From: JASHVB01 sp035508435
GTDB lineage: Bacteria; Pseudomonadota; Alphaproteobacteria; Acetobacterales; Acetobacteraceae
Direction: 5' to 3'
Assembly (NCBI GenBank): GCA_035508435.1
Contig: DATJNA010000127.1
Location: 4,833-68,832, forward strand
Length of the DNA stretch: 64,000 bases
The notes beneath the pieces were generated by a model that saw only the letters and a list, made by a program, of their open reading frames with translations, was not told the origin of the DNA and made no database searches. A program made the position numbers and the translations under genes. Shown piece by piece: positions 42,562-51,722 of the stretch. Positions within the stretch are counted from its first letter, which is position 1; each line of letters opens with the position of its first letter.

Positions 42562-43288
42562 GCCTCGCCAGAAAGCGTTCGGCGAAGCGGCGGCAAGAAC
42601 ATCGCCGGAGCAAGCAACAGCTGCATCGCCACACAACGCCCTCTCATCCGCAACCCACGATCACTGTCGTTCGCGTCGCTTTGCATCGCCGCCTGATCGG
42701 GTCGAAGCACGCGTTTGACTCTTCATTGTGTGACATGAATGCATCGCACCGGCCGCCGTACGAATTTTTTTGCACCAGCGATGCGATGCGACGTTGCTTT
42801 TTGTTGACATGCGCACGTCCGCCGATGTTTAGCGGATTTGGCATGTGCGTTTCCGATTCGCATAACTGATCAAGAGGTCGGTGCGCGCGGCTATAAACGG
42901 AAGGACGGTCTATGGGACGTAGTCGCGTCCAGATGGTGTACAGGCGATCGGGTCCGGATCGATCGGGCGTGATCGTTGAAGTGGCGGCGAACATCGTGGC
43001 GCATACACGAAGCGCCGGTTCGGTTCGCTGCGCATCGGGACGATCTCGGCCATCGCATGTGCGGCAGTTGGCGCGATTCCGCGCCGGGTTCCTCGGACGG
43101 CTGCCGTACCCGATCACTGCGGATGCACTGGGATGGTGCAACAGGTCTGCGCTGATCGCCGCCCCGACGTTGCGGGTCTGTCCGCGCGAAAGCGATGCAA
43201 CGGCAGACAGAGTGCGGAACCGGCTGCACGGCCTGCCGTGAGTCAGACCGCGTTATCGAACGAACGAGACCAGAAGGAGCCTCAACCA

Positions 43289-43627
43289 GTGGACAACGAA
43301 GAGATGACGGAGAAGCCGAGGGCCCAGGCCATGGCGATCCGCGCCGCCAAGAAGGCGGCGAAAAAGAAGGCCGGCGCCAAGAAGAAGAAGGCCGCCGTGA
43401 AAAAGGGCGGGCGCAAGGCTGCCGCGAAGGGCGCACGCAAGACTGTCGGCCGCAAGGCGGGTGCGAAGAAGAAGGCCGTTGGCAAGAAGAAGGCCGCCGG
43501 CAAGAAGAAGGCAACTGCCAAGAAGGCCGGTGCCAAGAAGCGCAAGGCCGGTGGCCGCAAGCGGAAGTCCGCCGCCGCCCCGATGCCCGAAATGGACGAA
43601 GGCGGGTCAGGCGACTCGATGGCCTGA
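43289..43627 (+). CDS. Histone H1-like lysine-rich nucleoid protein
   Basis: A 112-aa basic protein made largely of repeats of KKAxGKKKA, KKxxAKKAGAKK and GRKAAAKGARK, with a short acidic N-terminus (DNEEMTEK) and an acidic tail (PEMDEGGSGDS). This is the layout of bacterial H1-like proteins such as Hc1, AlgP and HCc2, which bind DNA through lysine-rich tails. A GTG start has AAGGAG nine bases upstream; an ATG five codons later is an alternative. It is followed by a strong terminator. Confidence 0.83.
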   Translation: MDNEEMTEKPRAQAMAIRAAKKAAKKKAGAKKKKAAVKKGGRKAAAKGARKTVGRKAGAKKKAVGKKKAAGKKKATAKKAGAKKRKAGGRKRKSAAAPMPEMDEGGSGDSMA

Positions 43628-43646
43628 TTACCTCGCACGCTCGAAA

Positions 43647-43675
43647 CCTCTCCCGCCGTGCGGGAGAGGTCTTTT
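43647..43675 (+). terminator. Rho-independent terminator after the H1-like gene
   Basis: cctctcccgc (43647) pairs with gcgggagagg around a cgt loop and is followed by tctttt. It may work in both directions, as the convergent otnC gene ends at 43678. Confidence 0.88.
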
Positions 43676-43677
43676 GT

Positions 43678-44301
43678 TCAGCCGAGCAATTCCTCGACCT
43701 GCCCTGGCGTCAGCAGCCGTGGCGAAGCTGGCCGTAGCATCAGGAACAGCTTTGCCGATTCCTCCAGTTCCTCCGCCGCATAGACGGCATCGGTGAGCGT
43801 CGCGCCTGATACCACCGGTCCATGGTTCGCCAGCAGCACTGCCCGCGCATCTTGCGCGGCGCCGTAGATCGCGGGCTCCATCGCCGGATCGCCCGGCTTG
43901 TAGTAGCTGACGATGGGCAGCCGCCGTCCCACCCGCATCACGAAATACGGCGTCAGCGGCGGGATCGGATTCTCGCGGTCCACATCGGGCAGGCAGGCGA
44001 CGGCCGTCGCCTGCGTCGAATGTAGGTGCACCACGGCGCCAGCCTCCGCGCGAGCGCGGTACATCGCGCGGTGCATGAACACCTCCTTGGATGGCTTGTC
44101 GCCGCCGACATGGCGGAATTCAGCGTCCAGCCGCGACAGGCGTACTGGATCGAGACGCCCAAGGCTCGAATTGGTCGGCGTGATCAGATAGCCGTCGTCC
44201 AGCTTGACGCTGATGTTGCCGGCGCTGCCCACCGAGAAGCCGCGCAAGAACAAACTGGCGGCGAGCTCGACCAGAAGCCGGCGTGTGGCTTGCTCGTTCA
44301 T
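43678..44301 (-). CDS. otnC: 3-oxo-tetronate 4-phosphate decarboxylase, class II aldolase family
   Basis: A 207-aa zinc aldolase-fold protein. RGFSVGSAGNISVKLDDGYLITPTNSSLGRL binds phosphate and substrate. The zinc His are in VVHLHSTQATAV and LLANHGPVVSG, with SKEVFMHRAMYRA as in OtnC and L-ribulose-phosphate epimerase relatives. It lies one base after the kinase gene on the same strand, so the two form an operon for breakdown of four-carbon acid sugars to dihydroxyacetone phosphate and CO2. Confidence 0.9.
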   Translation of the reverse strand: MNEQATRRLLVELAASLFLRGFSVGSAGNISVKLDDGYLITPTNSSLGRLDPVRLSRLDAEFRHVGGDKPSKEVFMHRAMYRARAEAGAVVHLHSTQATAVACLPDVDRENPIPPLTPYFVMRVGRRLPIVSYYKPGDPAMEPAIYGAAQDARAVLLANHGPVVSGATLTDAVYAAEELEESAKLFLMLRPASPRLLTPGQVEELLG

Positions 44302-44302
44302 C

Positions 44303-45571
44303 TCATGGCTCCAGCATCGCGAATGACTTGGTAAAGAAGTCCGGCGCCCCGAAATTGCCGGACTTCAGCGCCAGCAGCAGCGCTGCGCCGCTGCCCTCCG
44401 CATAGGTCCACGGCACTCCGGGATCGATCTCTGCACCGATGCGCAGGCTGCGCACGCCAAGGCGCTGCACCACCGCACCTGCTGTCTCGCCACCCGCCAC
44501 TACCAGGCGGCGGACGCCCGCATCGATGAAGCCTGCCGCGATCTGCGCCAGCGCCGATTCGATCAGCGCGCCGGCCGCATCGCGCCCGAGCTTCTGCTGC
44601 ACCGCCGCCACCGCATCGGGTGGCGCCGAGGCCGCGATGACGATCGGTGTCTCTCCCAGCTTGCCGCGTGCCCAGTCCAATGCCGCCGCGGCCAATTGCG
44701 CCGCATCGGGCGTGGCGAGCACGTCGAGCTGCCACACCGGCAACTGATCACGCGCCTTGCCAAGCTGCGCCAGCGTTGCGCGTGAGCAAGAGCCGGCCAA
44801 GACAGCCGCATGACCCGCGACACGCGGCAACGCGGCCGCATCGCTCTTGGCCGGCAATAGTCCCGCGCGGCGGAAATTCGCCGGCAGTCCCATTGCGACG
44901 CCGGATCCGCCGGTGATCAGCGCATGCTCTGCCGCCGCCTCACCGATCGCGACAAGGTGCGCGTCGTTCACCGCATCGACGATCGCATAACGACGGCCTT
45001 GCTGCTTCAGCGCGGTCATCGCGTCGCGAATGGCCTCGGCGCCGCGTTCCACCGCGGCGTAGGGCACCAGACCCACCGTGCCGTCGGTCTGACGGCCGAG
45101 CACGCGTACCAGGTTGGCGTCGGTCATCGGGGTCAGCGGATGATGTTCCATGCCGCTTTCGTTCAGCAGCACGCTGCCGACGAACAGATGGCCCTGGTAG
45201 ACGGTGCGTGCGTTGGTGGGGAAGGCAGGGCAGGCAAGCGCGAAGCCGCTGCCGAGTTCCCGCATCAGCGCATCGGCGACGGGGCCGATATTGCCCTGGT
45301 CGGTGCTGTCGAAGGTGGAGCAATACTTGAAGAAGAACTGCCGGCAGCCGGCGCGGCGCAGCCAGGCGAGCGCTGCGAGGCTCTGTTGCACCGCGTCGCG
45401 CACCGGGGCGGTGCGAGATTTCAATGCCACGACGACAGCGTCGGCATCCGGTGCGGCGGCGGCATCGGACGGCACGCCGATGAGCTGGACGGTGCGCATG
45501 CCGCCACGCACCAGCATGGAGCAAAGGTCGGTGGCGCCGGTGAAGTCGTCGGCGATCGCGCCCAAGAGCAT
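44303..45571 (-). CDS. otnK: 3-oxo-tetronate kinase (DUF1537 family)
   Basis: A 422-aa four-carbon acid sugar kinase. MLLGAIADDFTGATDLCSMLVRGGMRTVQ is the N-terminal substrate-binding start. KYCSTFDSTDQGNIGPVADALM and the C-terminal nucleotide motifs VAGGETAGAVVQRLGVRSLRIG and GVPWTY complete the family pattern. It phosphorylates 3-oxo-tetronate for OtnC. The oxidoreductase and isomerase that usually accompany the route are not adjacent. Confidence 0.93.
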   Translation of the reverse strand: MLLGAIADDFTGATDLCSMLVRGGMRTVQLIGVPSDAAAAPDADAVVVALKSRTAPVRDAVQQSLAALAWLRRAGCRQFFFKYCSTFDSTDQGNIGPVADALMRELGSGFALACPAFPTNARTVYQGHLFVGSVLLNESGMEHHPLTPMTDANLVRVLGRQTDGTVGLVPYAAVERGAEAIRDAMTALKQQGRRYAIVDAVNDAHLVAIGEAAAEHALITGGSGVAMGLPANFRRAGLLPAKSDAAALPRVAGHAAVLAGSCSRATLAQLGKARDQLPVWQLDVLATPDAAQLAAAALDWARGKLGETPIVIAASAPPDAVAAVQQKLGRDAAGALIESALAQIAAGFIDAGVRRLVVAGGETAGAVVQRLGVRSLRIGAEIDPGVPWTYAEGSGAALLLALKSGNFGAPDFFTKSFAMLEP

Positions 45572-45601
45572 GCTGTCCTCCCTGTCGTATCCCTCACTCC
45601 G

Positions 45602-46642
45602 CTATCTGCGGCCGAGGCTTTCTGCCAGCAGCGCCGCCTGCGTTTGCCAACTTGGCAGGGTCTGCCCGATCTGCCACGCCGCATCGCTCATCTCTGCGCG
45701 CAGCCCGGGACTGAAGATCAAGCGCCGCAGCGCCTTTGAGAGTTGCACCCGATCGCCCGGCTCGCACACCACCCCCGCCTCTGGCTGCATCAGCGCGGCC
45801 GCCGCACCGCCAGAGCATACCGCAACCGGCACGCCGCGCTTCAGCGCCTCGGCTATCGCCATGCCGTAGCCTTCGAACCATGTGGCCAGCGCGAACAAAT
45901 CCGTCGCGCGCCACAACGCTTCGAGCGCATCGCCTGCCACCTCGCCGGCGAAGCGCACGCGTTCGGCAATGTCGAGTTCCTCGACCAATGCCGTCAATGC
46001 CGCCGCGTGCGCAGGATCGCGATGCGGCGAGCCGACGATGGTCAGGCGCCAATCCAGATCGAACAATCGTGCCAGGGCGCGAAGCAGCACGTCATGGCCC
46101 TTGCGCGGCACCAGAATGCCGATTGAGAGTATCGCGCAGGCCGACCCCCCCGAACCGGTGCATCGCGGCGCATCATCTGTTCCCGGCGCCACCACTGCGA
46201 TGCGCCCACGGTCGACGCCGAAGTCGGTGACGAGCCGATCCGCTGTCGCCTCGCTGGTGACGACCAGTCGGTGTAGTCGGCTGTACAGTCGCTGCTCCAT
46301 GCGCCGTAGCGAGTCGCGTTCGGCTTCGGCGTAACCCCTCTCCAGCGCGGTGGGATGATGGATCAGGCCGACGGCGCCGCGCGCGGCAAGCGCGTCCTCC
46401 ATGCCCGCGAAGGCCGGCAAGGCGAGGCCATCGATGATGGGCCGCGCAGCCTCATCGAGCGCGTCCCACGCGGCACAGGCGGAGTCACGTGCGCTGTCGT
46501 CGGGCAACGGGAAGCGTCCCGTTAGCTCCACCACATCAACGGCGGCGGCGTTGGCGCGCAATTCAGTCGCCATGCGCCGATCGTAGGCATAGCCACCGGA
46601 CACTTGCTCGAACGGTGACGGCACGATGAGCGAGATCTGCAT
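45602..46642 (-). CDS. Glycosyltransferase family 4 protein
   Basis: A 346-aa GT-B glycosyltransferase. The N-terminal half has PSPFEQVSGGYAYDRRM (donor/acceptor loop) and LHRLVVTSEATADRL. The C-terminal half has SIGILVPRKGHDVLLRALA, WRLTIVGSPHRDPA, and WFEGYGMAIAEALKRGVPVAVCSGGA, the EX7E motif being EGYGMAIAE. It builds a glycan from a nucleotide sugar; the target is unknown. The start at 46642 is used because upstream residues are not conserved in type; no good Shine-Dalgarno distinguishes the choices. Confidence 0.85.
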   Translation of the reverse strand: MQISLIVPSPFEQVSGGYAYDRRMATELRANAAAVDVVELTGRFPLPDDSARDSACAAWDALDEAARPIIDGLALPAFAGMEDALAARGAVGLIHHPTALERGYAEAERDSLRRMEQRLYSRLHRLVVTSEATADRLVTDFGVDRGRIAVVAPGTDDAPRCTGSGGSACAILSIGILVPRKGHDVLLRALARLFDLDWRLTIVGSPHRDPAHAAALTALVEELDIAERVRFAGEVAGDALEALWRATDLFALATWFEGYGMAIAEALKRGVPVAVCSGGAAAALMQPEAGVVCEPGDRVQLSKALRRLIFSPGLRAEMSDAAWQIGQTLPSWQTQAALLAESLGRR

Positions 46643-46713
46643 CGCGCATGCATAATGCTCCCTGTCCGTTTGCGGGAGGGGGTGCATGGCGCCGGACGAC
46701 CCGCAGCCTGCGG

Positions 46714-46744
46714 TGTCATTGCGGGGCGAGGCGAAGCAATCCCT
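46714..46744. repeat. Palindromic repeat, half copy of family A
   Basis: tgtcattgcggggcgaggcg and aagcaatcc match the left half of the 13288-13398 repeat; the right half is missing. Confidence 0.65.
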
Positions 46745-46954
46745 GATGAGCAGACGGAGAAGCGTCCGAGGGGCGGCGCGAGCAGGATTAATCCGGTTGC
46801 GCCGCCCGGTCAGAAGTGGCGCCCAGTCCGAGCAAGCGGCGACTCCGCGGCCCGCTTCCGGCGCGGGTCGCGGGCTCCTGGTCTGCGAGCGGGAGACTAC
46901 AGGCGGCGCTGTCGGCTCGGTCTGCCGGGGGCGACCTGCCGGCCCGATGCGGGT

Positions 46955-47182
46955 CTACAGGGCAAAGGCAAGCATTACCAGCAAGGCGATGCCCATCCAA
47001 AGGGCGACGCCCAGGGTGACAGCGAGAACCATCCCGCGCGCCGGAGCCGCCGTGTCGCTCCGATCGGTTTCGCCGCGGGCATATCGTTCACGCAAAGATA
47101 GGCCCGCCGGTGTTGCACTCGGGCGCCCATAGAACAGGGACCAGATGCGTGACTGTTGCGGCGATGCAATCTGCTCGGGCAT
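46955..47182 (-). CDS. Small C-terminal-anchored membrane protein
   Basis: A 75-aa protein with a polar N-terminus (MPEQIASPQQSRIWSLFYGRP) and one C-terminal hydrophobic helix, GMVLAVTLGVALWMGIALLVMLAFAL. A GGAG precedes the ATG at 47182. No family is recognised; it looks like a tail-anchored protein. The stretch 47183-47717 beyond it contains no gene that I can support. Confidence 0.5.
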   Translation of the reverse strand: MPEQIASPQQSRIWSLFYGRPSATPAGLSLRERYARGETDRSDTAAPARGMVLAVTLGVALWMGIALLVMLAFAL

Positions 47183-47717
47183 CGATATCTCCGATGCGCT
47201 AGTGTATCCATACATATCACACACCAATTACAACGATAGGTTGCTGAAGATCAAGCCACACGAGTTTCTGAGGAGGGCCCTACGACCCGGACCACCTGCC
47301 CACCGCTTGCCGCAGAACACTCCACGTACCGCAACAATGTCGACAACGCCTGCCGTTGCGCCAAGCATCTTTGCGTGAATGAGTTCATCGACGTCGGTTG
47401 CGTTCCCCACCGCCCTGCCAGCCATGCCGTCGCCTATCGTCGGCGCCGACCACACCGCCAGAGTGGTATCCGCAGCCGTAGCACGCATTCCCTTGCGGGA
47501 GGGTTTCCGGGCTAGCTCGCGCTTGGTTTCCAGGTTCGCCCGGCAGCGGACATCCGGAGACCGCCGCCGCAGCACTTGGCCGCACGGGATCGGACCCGGC
47601 GCTTACCGCACCACTTTTCATGCAGCTACGGATCGGGCGCCGGACGGCCCGCCTGTCACCCGCCTGGCAACGCGCCGGGCGGTACGCCATGAGCGGCCAC
47701 TCGCGTATGGCGCTACC

Positions 47718-48239
47718 TCATGTCCCTGCGTTCGCCTCCTGTAGCAGCCGCGGGGTCAGCCAGACCCGGGTCACCTGCCATTGTGCGTCCTTCATCGTCA
47801 TGCGCAGCTTCAGCGGTGCCCTCTGGCCGGGAACATTCAGGCTGACGATGAAATCCGTGGGGTTCTCGAAGAACGCCCAACTCACACGCATGCTCTGGTG
47901 CTCGCCCGCGCCGGCAGCGTCATGGTGCGCCAGATCGACGAGCCCTTTCGGCGTCACCTGCTGATCGACCGTGTTGGTCGCAATGCCGCGCACGAACGAC
48001 GCGCCGAACGCCGGCAACCCGCCATGTGCGATGGTCTCGGCCGAGTTGTCGCCGATGGTGTCGCAGATGTCTTCCTTGATACCCTCGCGCACCGCACTCC
48101 AGTCCACCAGGGTCTGCAAAGCCGCAGCGTCGCCGGTATGGATCGCTCGATCGAGCCGGTACAGCGTGGCATAGGGATAGGCGATGTATCCCAGACCGGC
48201 GGCAAGAATGGCCGCAAGAATGGGCTTCGCGGCGGACAT
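47718..48239 (-). CDS. DUF2939 domain protein
   Basis: A 173-aa protein with one N-terminal membrane segment or signal anchor (PILAAILAAGLGYIAYPY). YRLDRAIHTGDAAALQTLVDWSAVREGIKEDI follows, as in DUF2939, and the C-terminal part reads DFIVSLNVPGQRAPLKLRMTMKDAQWQVTRVWL, a beta-rich domain. It is likely periplasmic and membrane-anchored. The role is unknown. Confidence 0.82.
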   Translation of the reverse strand: MSAAKPILAAILAAGLGYIAYPYATLYRLDRAIHTGDAAALQTLVDWSAVREGIKEDICDTIGDNSAETIAHGGLPAFGASFVRGIATNTVDQQVTPKGLVDLAHHDAAGAGEHQSMRVSWAFFENPTDFIVSLNVPGQRAPLKLRMTMKDAQWQVTRVWLTPRLLQEANAGT

Positions 48240-48435
48240 CGGCGCGACTCCGTGTTACTGCCTCGTTGCCGACTGTAACGCGTCGTCAACGCGGCGATTT
48301 CCCGAGTCATGCCGCGATATTACGCCACAACTGGTTGATAAACCCCTAAGTCGGCGGATGCGAAACGAGCATACCCACCGATCGCCGGGCACCTCCAGTG
48401 GACTGATTCTGAAGGTTGGACCGTGGTGACCGGGG

Positions 48436-48510
48436 GTCATCACGAAGCCAGCGAAGCAATCCTGGTCGGTCTGGTGCGCGTCACTTTAGCGGGATTGCTT
48501 CGGCCCCCGG
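48436..48510. repeat. Palindromic repeat, family A copy
   Basis: gtcatcacgaagccagcgaagcaatcc and ggattgcttcggcccc form a diverged hairpin of the same family as at 13288. The rest of 48240-48810 holds no gene. Confidence 0.65.
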
Positions 48511-48810
48511 CAAGCTGGCGTGGTCCAGCCGGTGGAAGACCGGCGCGGGTAAGCCGTAGCGGGCGCCCGGTAGCGAGTGTTGCGTGGCTGTCCGGCGACG
48601 GCGGCTGCGAAGCGTACACAGCGATGCAGCGGGGTGAGCGATTGAGCCGCGAAAGCCCGAAAGTCGCAGAGGCCGCATCAGATCATCGCCGAACCAGGGC
48701 GATGGCTGAAGCAGGTGGTCAGCGGCTTCTTCAACTCATCCCTGCCCAGCCCGTTGCCTCGTCCGTCGAACCGGTCTTAGGTGCGTCGCAACAAGACGGA
48801 GGTGAATTCG

Positions 48811-49767
48811 ATGGCGACTCACCGCTTGGCCGCAAGCCCGGAGACTGTGCGCTGGGGCATGTTCGACGCAGCCTTCCCGCCATTGCTCACTGTCGCCTCC
48901 GGCGACACGGTCACCCTGGAATGCGTATCGGGTGCGCCGGAGGTGATGCCGCCCCCGAACTCCGGCTTCCGCATTCCGGCGGCGTTGGCGGCGATCCATG
49001 CCTCCAACCTACCCCGCGCCGGTGGCCATATCATCACCGGCCCGGTTGCGGTGGCCGGCGCCGCGCCGGGCGACATGCTGGAAGTCCGCATCGACAAAAT
49101 CGAACTAGGCAACGACTGGGGCTATTGCGGCTTCCGCCCGTTGGCCGGCACGCTCCCCGAGGATTTCCCCGAGCGCTATCTCAGTCACATCCCGGTCGAC
49201 CGCACAAGGCGCACCTGCAGCCTGCCCTGGGGCACCGAACTCCCCCTGGCACCATTCTTCGGTGTGATGGGCGTCGCTCCGCCGCCACGCTACGGCACGA
49301 TCTCCACCATCCAGCCGCGCGAGCATGGCGGCAATCTCGACAACAAGGAACTCACCGAAGGCGCCATCCTGTTCCTGCCGGTCTGGACCGAGGGAGCGAA
49401 CTTCTCTGCCGGCGACGGCCACGGCGTGCAAGGTGACGGCGAGGTGTGCATCAACGCGCTGGAGATCTGCCTCACCGGCAGCTTCACGCTGGTGTTGCAC
49501 AAGGGGGGCGGCGCGCGCGATCCGTTGCTTGTCTACCCGCGGGCGGAGACGCCGACACATTTCATCTCGATGGGCCTGAACGAGGACCTGGATCTCGCCA
49601 TGAAACAGGCACTGCGCGAGATGATCCGCTTCATCACCGCCCGCGCCAACCTTTCGCGCCAACAGGCTTACCAATTTTGCTCACTGGCCGTCGACTTCCA
49701 TGTGACGCAAACCGTGAATGGAGAAAAGGGCGTACACGGCCTGCTGCGGAAAGGCCTGTTGTTCTGA
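48811..49767 (+). CDS. Acetamidase/formamidase family protein
   Basis: A 318-aa FmdA/AmdA-type amidohydrolase. VTLECVSGAPEVMPPPNSGF, the GHIITGPVAVAGAAPGDMLEVRI stretch, GYCGFRPLAGTLPEDF, GGNLDNKELTEGAILFLPVWTEGANFSAGDGHGVQGDGEV and the conserved YQFCSLAVDFHVTQ are diagnostic. It hydrolyses short amides such as formamide. GGAGGTGAATTCG precedes the ATG at 48811. No amide channel or regulator is adjacent. Confidence 0.9.
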   Translation: MATHRLAASPETVRWGMFDAAFPPLLTVASGDTVTLECVSGAPEVMPPPNSGFRIPAALAAIHASNLPRAGGHIITGPVAVAGAAPGDMLEVRIDKIELGNDWGYCGFRPLAGTLPEDFPERYLSHIPVDRTRRTCSLPWGTELPLAPFFGVMGVAPPPRYGTISTIQPREHGGNLDNKELTEGAILFLPVWTEGANFSAGDGHGVQGDGEVCINALEICLTGSFTLVLHKGGGARDPLLVYPRAETPTHFISMGLNEDLDLAMKQALREMIRFITARANLSRQQAYQFCSLAVDFHVTQTVNGEKGVHGLLRKGLLF

Positions 49768-49937
49768 GGCTCCACCGAGGCGCGGGCCGGGCAGGAACAA
49801 TCTCCCACTCTTCGGGAGTAGCTCGCGCCGCGGCGGGGCACTCGCGTCGGCCGCACGCTCTTGCCTGCTTCCGGCGACGTTCCCCTACCCATTGGGGGCA
49901 CGGTCGAGGTTTTCCACAAGTTTTTGTGCCGTCGCCC

Positions 49938-49971
49938 GACTCGGGCATTGAGTCGCCGACCAACCCTACTC
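49938..49971 (+). promoter_or_regulatory. gcrA promoter with two GANTC (CcrM) sites
   Basis: GACTC at 49938-49942 and GAGTC at 49950-49954 are GANTC methylation sites 12 bp apart. The second sits in a -35-like TTGAGT (49948-49953), and a TACTCTAT follows after 17 bp. It is 35 bp before the gcrA start. Confidence 0.5.
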
Positions 49972-50005
49972 TATCTTGTGGTCAACCCAAAGGGGAGGAC
50001 CCAAG

Positions 50006-50566
50006 ATGGAGTGGGCCGACGAAACCATCAGCCGCCTGCGCGAACTCTGGTCGGAGGGTCACTCCACTGCGGAGATCGGTCGCCGGCTTGGCGTCTCCAA
50101 GAATGCAGTGGTGGGCAAGGCTCACCGGCTGGACCTGCCGGCCCGTCCGTCGCCGATTCGCCGCGACGGAGAACGCCCACCGCCGCGCAGCGGCGCGCCC
50201 CGACGCATGGCGGGCCCGACCTTGCCGCCGCTGTCCAGCGCCGCGCTGAGTACCACCCCGCTGTCCGGTGGCGGAATGACAGCGCCGGCATTTTCGGTTG
50301 CCGCAGCGGCGGTCGTTCTGCCACCGCGTGCGCCGGCGGCCATAGCGCCTCGTCCGGCCGCATCCCCGCCTCGCGTTGCACTCGCCGCTGCCCCGCCGTC
50401 GCGCCCCTACGGCAGGGTGATCACCTGCTGTTGGCCAATCGGCGAGCCGGGCACACGCAGCTTTCGCTTCTGCGACGCAGATTCAGTGCCGGGCAAGCCG
50501 TACTGCGAAGAGCATGCCCAGAAGGCCTATGTGAAGCTGAAGGATCGCCGGGAAGACGCGGCCTGA
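50006..50566 (+). CDS. gcrA: GcrA cell-cycle regulator
   Basis: A 186-aa GcrA. The N-terminal helix-turn-helix MEWADETISRLRELWSEGHSTAEIGRRLGVSKNAVVGKAHRL binds methylated GANTC sites and RNA polymerase sigma70. A long Pro/Ala-rich linker (about 45-145) leads to the C-terminal CCWPIGEPGTRSFRFCDADSVPGKPYCEEHAQKAY, which contacts sigma. The family is confined to Alphaproteobacteria. GGGGAGGAC precedes the ATG. The linker is longer and more Ala/Pro-rich than in Caulobacter. Confidence 0.95.
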   Translation: MEWADETISRLRELWSEGHSTAEIGRRLGVSKNAVVGKAHRLDLPARPSPIRRDGERPPPRSGAPRRMAGPTLPPLSSAALSTTPLSGGGMTAPAFSVAAAAVVLPPRAPAAIAPRPAASPPRVALAAAPPSRPYGRVITCCWPIGEPGTRSFRFCDADSVPGKPYCEEHAQKAYVKLKDRREDAA

Positions 50567-50575
50567 CGCGGTCCG

Positions 50576-50620
50576 CCGCCGCCGAAAGAACCGCCGCCGA
50601 AAGAACCGCCGCCGAAATAT
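50576..50620. repeat. 15-bp tandem repeat just after gcrA
   Basis: ccgccgccgaaagaa runs at 50576-50590 and 50591-50605 exactly, and a third copy ends in a variant (ccgccgccgaaatat). The rest of 50567-51110 shows no gene I can support. Confidence 0.9.
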
Positions 50621-51110
50621 CTACCGCCGGCGAATATGCGGATGGCTCATGGCACCGACTTCCCGGCACCAGCCGGCGCCCTCGCCGCGCAAGCGAACGC
50701 CAGTCAGTGCCCGGGCAAAGGGGGCGCATTCGGCCCCGACCAGACCGCCGACATAAACGCCGGAACAGCTCGCGCCGCAGCGGCACCTGCGGTCCGCAAG
50801 CGGACAGCCAGCGCAGGCCCGGCAGGAGAAGGGGGGCGAGCCGAATAGACTCTCTCGGCGCATGATGCACTCGCGGGATGATCATCATCCGAAACCTTGA
50901 TCAACCGCAATGAGATATCGCTCCAAGGGATGACCCAGCCCCGCATGCCGGCAACCGGCCTGCCCAACCGGTCTGCCCAACCGGCCTGCCCTTGACCACG
51001 CGCGCGCCAATCGTGACGATGATGGCTTGATGCGTCCTGCCCGGCCGGCTGTGCGGTACCATACCACGCGGCGTCGGGCAGGATCGATTGACCGGGACAG
51101 GAGGAAACAG

Positions 51111-51707
51111 ATGTCAGCATACGATGCATCCGGCCCGATGACGCCGGTCGGCCTGAACCATTTGGTGATCAATGTCCGCAACCTGGAGGAGTCCCATAAG
51201 TTCTGGACCGAGATCCTGGGCTTCAAGCAGGTAGGCGAGGTGAGGCCTCGGCCCGGCCGCGCGGTGACGCCGAAGATGCGCTTCTACAGCGGGGATCATG
51301 GGGGAGGCCGCATGAATCATCATGACATCGCGCTGGTGGAGAATCCCAACCTGCCGGAGCCGTCGAAGGATTGGAGCATGTACGGCGGCGCCCCCTGTGC
51401 CGTGAACCACATCGCGATTGCCTTACCCGACCGCGAGACCTGGCTGCGCCAGCTCGAATACCTGCAGCGCAACGGGGTGAAGTTCGACCGCCGCGTGGAG
51501 CATGGCATGACACACAGCCTCTATATCCACGATCCCAACGGCTATGGCGTCGAGCTGCTGTACGAGCTGCCGCGCGAAGTCTGGGAAGGCGATATCGACG
51601 GCGCGTTGAACTTCTCCATCGCGCTGCCGACCGAGGGGCCGGAGGCGCTGGAGGACCGCGCCGCGGGCAACCCGGTCTTCGCCGCCAGGCAGCACGAACC
51701 GGCCTGA
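51111..51707 (+). CDS. VOC family protein (glyoxalase/extradiol dioxygenase-like)
   Basis: A 198-aa vicinal oxygen chelate protein. GLNHLVINVRNLEESHKFWTEILGF opens the first module; AVNHIAIALPDRETWLRQLEYLQRNG opens the second. Metal ligands can be placed at His (HLVIN), His (HHDIAL), His (NHIAI) and Glu (VELLYE), as in extradiol dioxygenases such as catechol 2,3-dioxygenase. AGGAGGAAACAG precedes the ATG. It lies 15 bp before a RidA gene and may share its promoter. Confidence 0.85.
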   Translation: MSAYDASGPMTPVGLNHLVINVRNLEESHKFWTEILGFKQVGEVRPRPGRAVTPKMRFYSGDHGGGRMNHHDIALVENPNLPEPSKDWSMYGGAPCAVNHIAIALPDRETWLRQLEYLQRNGVKFDRRVEHGMTHSLYIHDPNGYGVELLYELPREVWEGDIDGALNFSIALPTEGPEALEDRAAGNPVFAARQHEPA

Positions 51708-51722
51708 AAGGGAGGCACCGTC

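Noticed and set aside
42912..43241. Arg-rich 109-codon frame with a Shine-Dalgarno-like GGAAGGA
   Set aside because: Codon third positions are not GC-biased as in neighbouring genes and no family is recognisable.
47228..47575. 115-codon minus-strand frame
   Set aside because: No domain, no good start and no linked gene; kept as unassigned sequence.
50621..50863. Cys-rich 80-codon minus-strand frame after gcrA
   Set aside because: Cysteines arise from GC-rich triplets and no known zinc-finger spacing or ribosome-binding site is seen.
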